Of a stretch of 64,000 nucleotides of DNA, positions 62,465 to 64,000 are shown one piece after another. Position 1 is the first letter of the stretch. Each line of letters starts with the position of its first letter. Below the pieces are notes generated by a model that saw only the letters and a program-made list of their open reading frames with translations, was not told the origin of the DNA and made no database searches. The stretch comes from Allorhodopirellula solitaria (GTDB lineage Bacteria; Planctomycetota; Planctomycetia; Pirellulales; Pirellulaceae), in contig NZ_SJPK01000003.1 in NCBI RefSeq assembly GCF_007859855.1, forward strand, positions 317,182-381,181, given 5' to 3'. A program made the translations under genes and the position numbers.

Positions 62465-63721
62465 ATGCTGACCAAACAAGAATCCATTCTCGAGTTCGAT
62501 TTCTCGCGTCAAGCTGTCCTGCCTGATCGACTGACCCGGAAAACACACTCCCCCTACCTCCCTGCCGTGGAACAGATCCTCGGCATTTACCGGGATCAAG
62601 TGGGGCGGACCCGGCGGGAGCTGCACACGCTTGTGCAGCGAACGATGCAAGAACTGGAGGACTGTTCGAGCGTCCGCATGTCAGCGTTTTGCAAGCTCCT
62701 CGACGACGCCAGTGAGTTTGACCAGGATCGTAGCGGCGCGGCCGCAACGCTTCGTCGACGCGTCTTCACACTCGCTGCCGCGTACCATCCCCTCGTCCAT
62801 GCGCCGGACCATCTCTTTGCGTCGAGCGAAGCGGAGGTCAAGCAGAAGATCGCCGACCAGCTCGGGCGTTCCTGGCCGGATATCGAAGCGGAACTGTTCG
62901 CCGATGTGATCGAGTTTCATCGTCTCAAAACACCGCCCGATGCTAGCATCGATGCCGCCGCGCTGTTGAGTCGATACAACGTTGCGCAAACCCAAACGGC
63001 GCTGTACTCGGCGGTGGAGTTGACCGTCCTGGCGGGCCGCGATTTCAAGACCATTCTCCGCTATGCCAAACTTGCCCGGCTGATGCATACTATCTCCCGG
63101 CAAGGCAATGGGTACACCCTCCGCTTCAACGGTCCCGCCTCAATCGTTCGCGAGACTCGCCGCTACGGGGTCGCCATGGCTCGGTTCTTGCCAGGACTCC
63201 TCGCCGCGGATGATTGGCGGATGCGTGCAATCGTGATTGGCCCGCTGCGACGCCGGTTTGCCCTCCAGCTATCCAGCCGTGATGGACTTCGCAGCGAAGT
63301 GGCCCCCAGCGATTTCGATAGCGAGCTGGAGGAGACCTTTCACCGCCGTTGGCTCGAATCGGACACCGGCGATTGGCAGATCGCACGCGAGTCCACTGTT
63401 TTGCACTCGGGTCAGAACGTTTTCATGCCCGACTTCACGTTTCGCCACCCCGATCATGGCGAGATGTTGCTCGAGATCATCGGCTTCTGGACACCGGAAT
63501 ACCTGCGCGAGAAGGCTCAGCGACTGGCCCAGTTCTCTGACCATGGGCGGATCCTGCTCGCCGTTGCAGAGCATGCTGACGAAGCGATCCCCGACCTCGG
63601 TTTGCCCCGTGCGGTCTACAAGACAAAGCTCCTGCCGAAAGCAGTCATGGGGCTCCTGGCGGCTGCCCACGAGGCATCGCCCAATCCCTCTCAGACCGAA
63701 AACTCTAACGAACCCGGATAA
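62465..63721 (+). CDS. Bax1-like (DUF790) nuclease partner of XPB
   Basis: The protein has 418 residues. AAGGAT lies about 8 bases before ATG 62465. The N-terminal half is helical (FDFSRQAVLPDRLT), and the C-terminal half has a PD-(D/E)xK-like centre: MPDFTF with D323 and LEIIGFWTPEYLREK with E337, the GFWTPEYL block being typical of DUF790. In archaea Bax1 binds XPB and cuts DNA near bubbles, replacing XPG-type cutting. Here it follows XPB with the same order and tight spacing. Confidence 0.87.
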   Translation: MLTKQESILEFDFSRQAVLPDRLTRKTHSPYLPAVEQILGIYRDQVGRTRRELHTLVQRTMQELEDCSSVRMSAFCKLLDDASEFDQDRSGAAATLRRRVFTLAAAYHPLVHAPDHLFASSEAEVKQKIADQLGRSWPDIEAELFADVIEFHRLKTPPDASIDAAALLSRYNVAQTQTALYSAVELTVLAGRDFKTILRYAKLARLMHTISRQGNGYTLRFNGPASIVRETRRYGVAMARFLPGLLAADDWRMRAIVIGPLRRRFALQLSSRDGLRSEVAPSDFDSELEETFHRRWLESDTGDWQIARESTVLHSGQNVFMPDFTFRHPDHGEMLLEIIGFWTPEYLREKAQRLAQFSDHGRILLAVAEHADEAIPDLGLPRAVYKTKLLPKAVMGLLAAAHEASPNPSQTENSNEPG

Positions 63722-63722
63722 T

Positions 63723-63737
63723 CGTTAAACCTTAACG
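63723..63737. terminator. Weak palindrome after the XPB-Bax1 pair
   Basis: CGTTAA-ACC-TTAACG forms six pairs directly after the stop codon and is followed by CCTGTTTT. The stem is AT-rich and weak. The 162-base gap also has GCTCGAACGAGC at about 63788-63799. Confidence 0.28.
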
Positions 63738-63883
63738 CCTGTTTTGTCGATGGATTGCTTAGGACCTCTCTGAAAGCCGGGCGTTTGCTCGAACGAGCGT
63801 GTGCGTCGCCCTTGGGTGATAGCCGCGTACTTTCAGGGGCTCAGGTCGGGTTACAAGATAGGCCGCTGCCCGCTAGGTCGGGG

Positions 63884-64000
63884 ATGAAGTACTGCCGGCG
63901 ACCCTACGTACTGGGATTAGAAGTGTACGGGCGAAAACGTTGCAAACTCGCATTCATGGCAATAAGCATCCTGATGCTTACCAAGGCGACTGCGCAGTCG
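63884..64000 (+). CDS. Start of an exported protein (cut by right edge)
   Basis: An ATG at 63884 opens a frame that continues to the edge, giving 39 residues: a basic stretch with GRKRCKLAF, a hydrophobic core MAISILMLT and an AxA-type site ATAQS. This is the pattern of a signal peptide with an extended N-terminus. GTG 63923 or ATG 63956 are other starts. No stop occurs before the edge. The family cannot be known from this much. Confidence 0.42.
   Translation, partial: MKYCRRPYVLGLEVYGRKRCKLAFMAISILMLTKATAQS

Noticed and set aside
60993-63721. DISARM, BREX or restriction-type defence island around the helicase
   Set aside because: No methyltransferase, PglZ, DUF1998 or phospholipase D gene is near; the pair fits XPB-Bax1 better.
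1-64000. tRNA, rRNA or CRISPR arrays
   Set aside because: I looked for T-arm-like motifs and regular direct repeats of 25-40 bases with spacers and found none; the repeats seen are inverted and dispersed.

Overview
The window reads as ordinary chromosomal DNA of a planctomycete, most like the Rhodopirellula/Pirellulaceae group. The signs are high G+C, many GTG and TTG starts, a BBP7-type beta-barrel porin, a GldA/GldFG/DUF4340 cluster, a very small basic protein of planctomycete type, and many palindromic intergenic repeats. This is a judgement from sequence character, not a database match. I saw no tRNA, rRNA, CRISPR array, prophage or intact transposase gene.

Layout. (1) 1-5579: sugar metabolism. 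A sucrose-phosphate synthase cut by the left edge, a PfkB fructokinase, and a divergent fusion of a HAD sugar phosphatase with malto-oligosyltrehalose trehalohydrolase (TreZ). (2) 5691-12332: a HEAT-repeat membrane protein, an FHA protein, an MlaE-MlaF-MlaD lipid-transport set and a fatty acid desaturase. (3) 12563-15660: a degraded phosphoglucose-isomerase-like protein and a TolQ/TolR-like pair. (4) 15809-22065: a MoxR/Bat operon (MoxR, DUF58, DUF4381, BatA, BatB, BatC, BatD) with overlapping genes. (5) 22081-26562: a repeat cluster, a short-chain dehydrogenase, an M24 peptidase, a lipoprotein and an epimerase. (6) 26713-31126: an active HtrA protease, a pseudo-HtrA with a PDZ domain set inside the protease fold, and a zinc-ribbon membrane protein. 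(7) 31334-38926: FtsY, a small basic protein, and the Gld-like ABC transporter cluster. (8) 38962-46483: Tex with a stand-alone M41-like peptidase, a YqiJ-like membrane protein, and the rho-ribH-thiL-GcvH-like run. (9) 47066-55358: porin, small membrane protein, NYN nuclease, TatC with a very long periplasmic loop, DJ-1/PfpI protein, and an enolase-superfamily plus ROK pair. (10) 55649-60326: a second short-chain dehydrogenase and a large MscS channel. (11) 60551-63721: a 337-base inverted-repeat element followed by an archaeal-type XPB helicase and Bax1 (DUF790) nuclease pair.

The best candidates for unusual biology are the XPB-Bax1 pair, which carries an RRD variant of the RED motif; the active/pseudo-HtrA/zinc-ribbon operon; the PGI-like protein that has lost its catalytic residues; the HAD-TreZ fusion; and the stand-alone M41-type peptidase coupled to Tex. 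Most other genes are housekeeping or widespread envelope functions.
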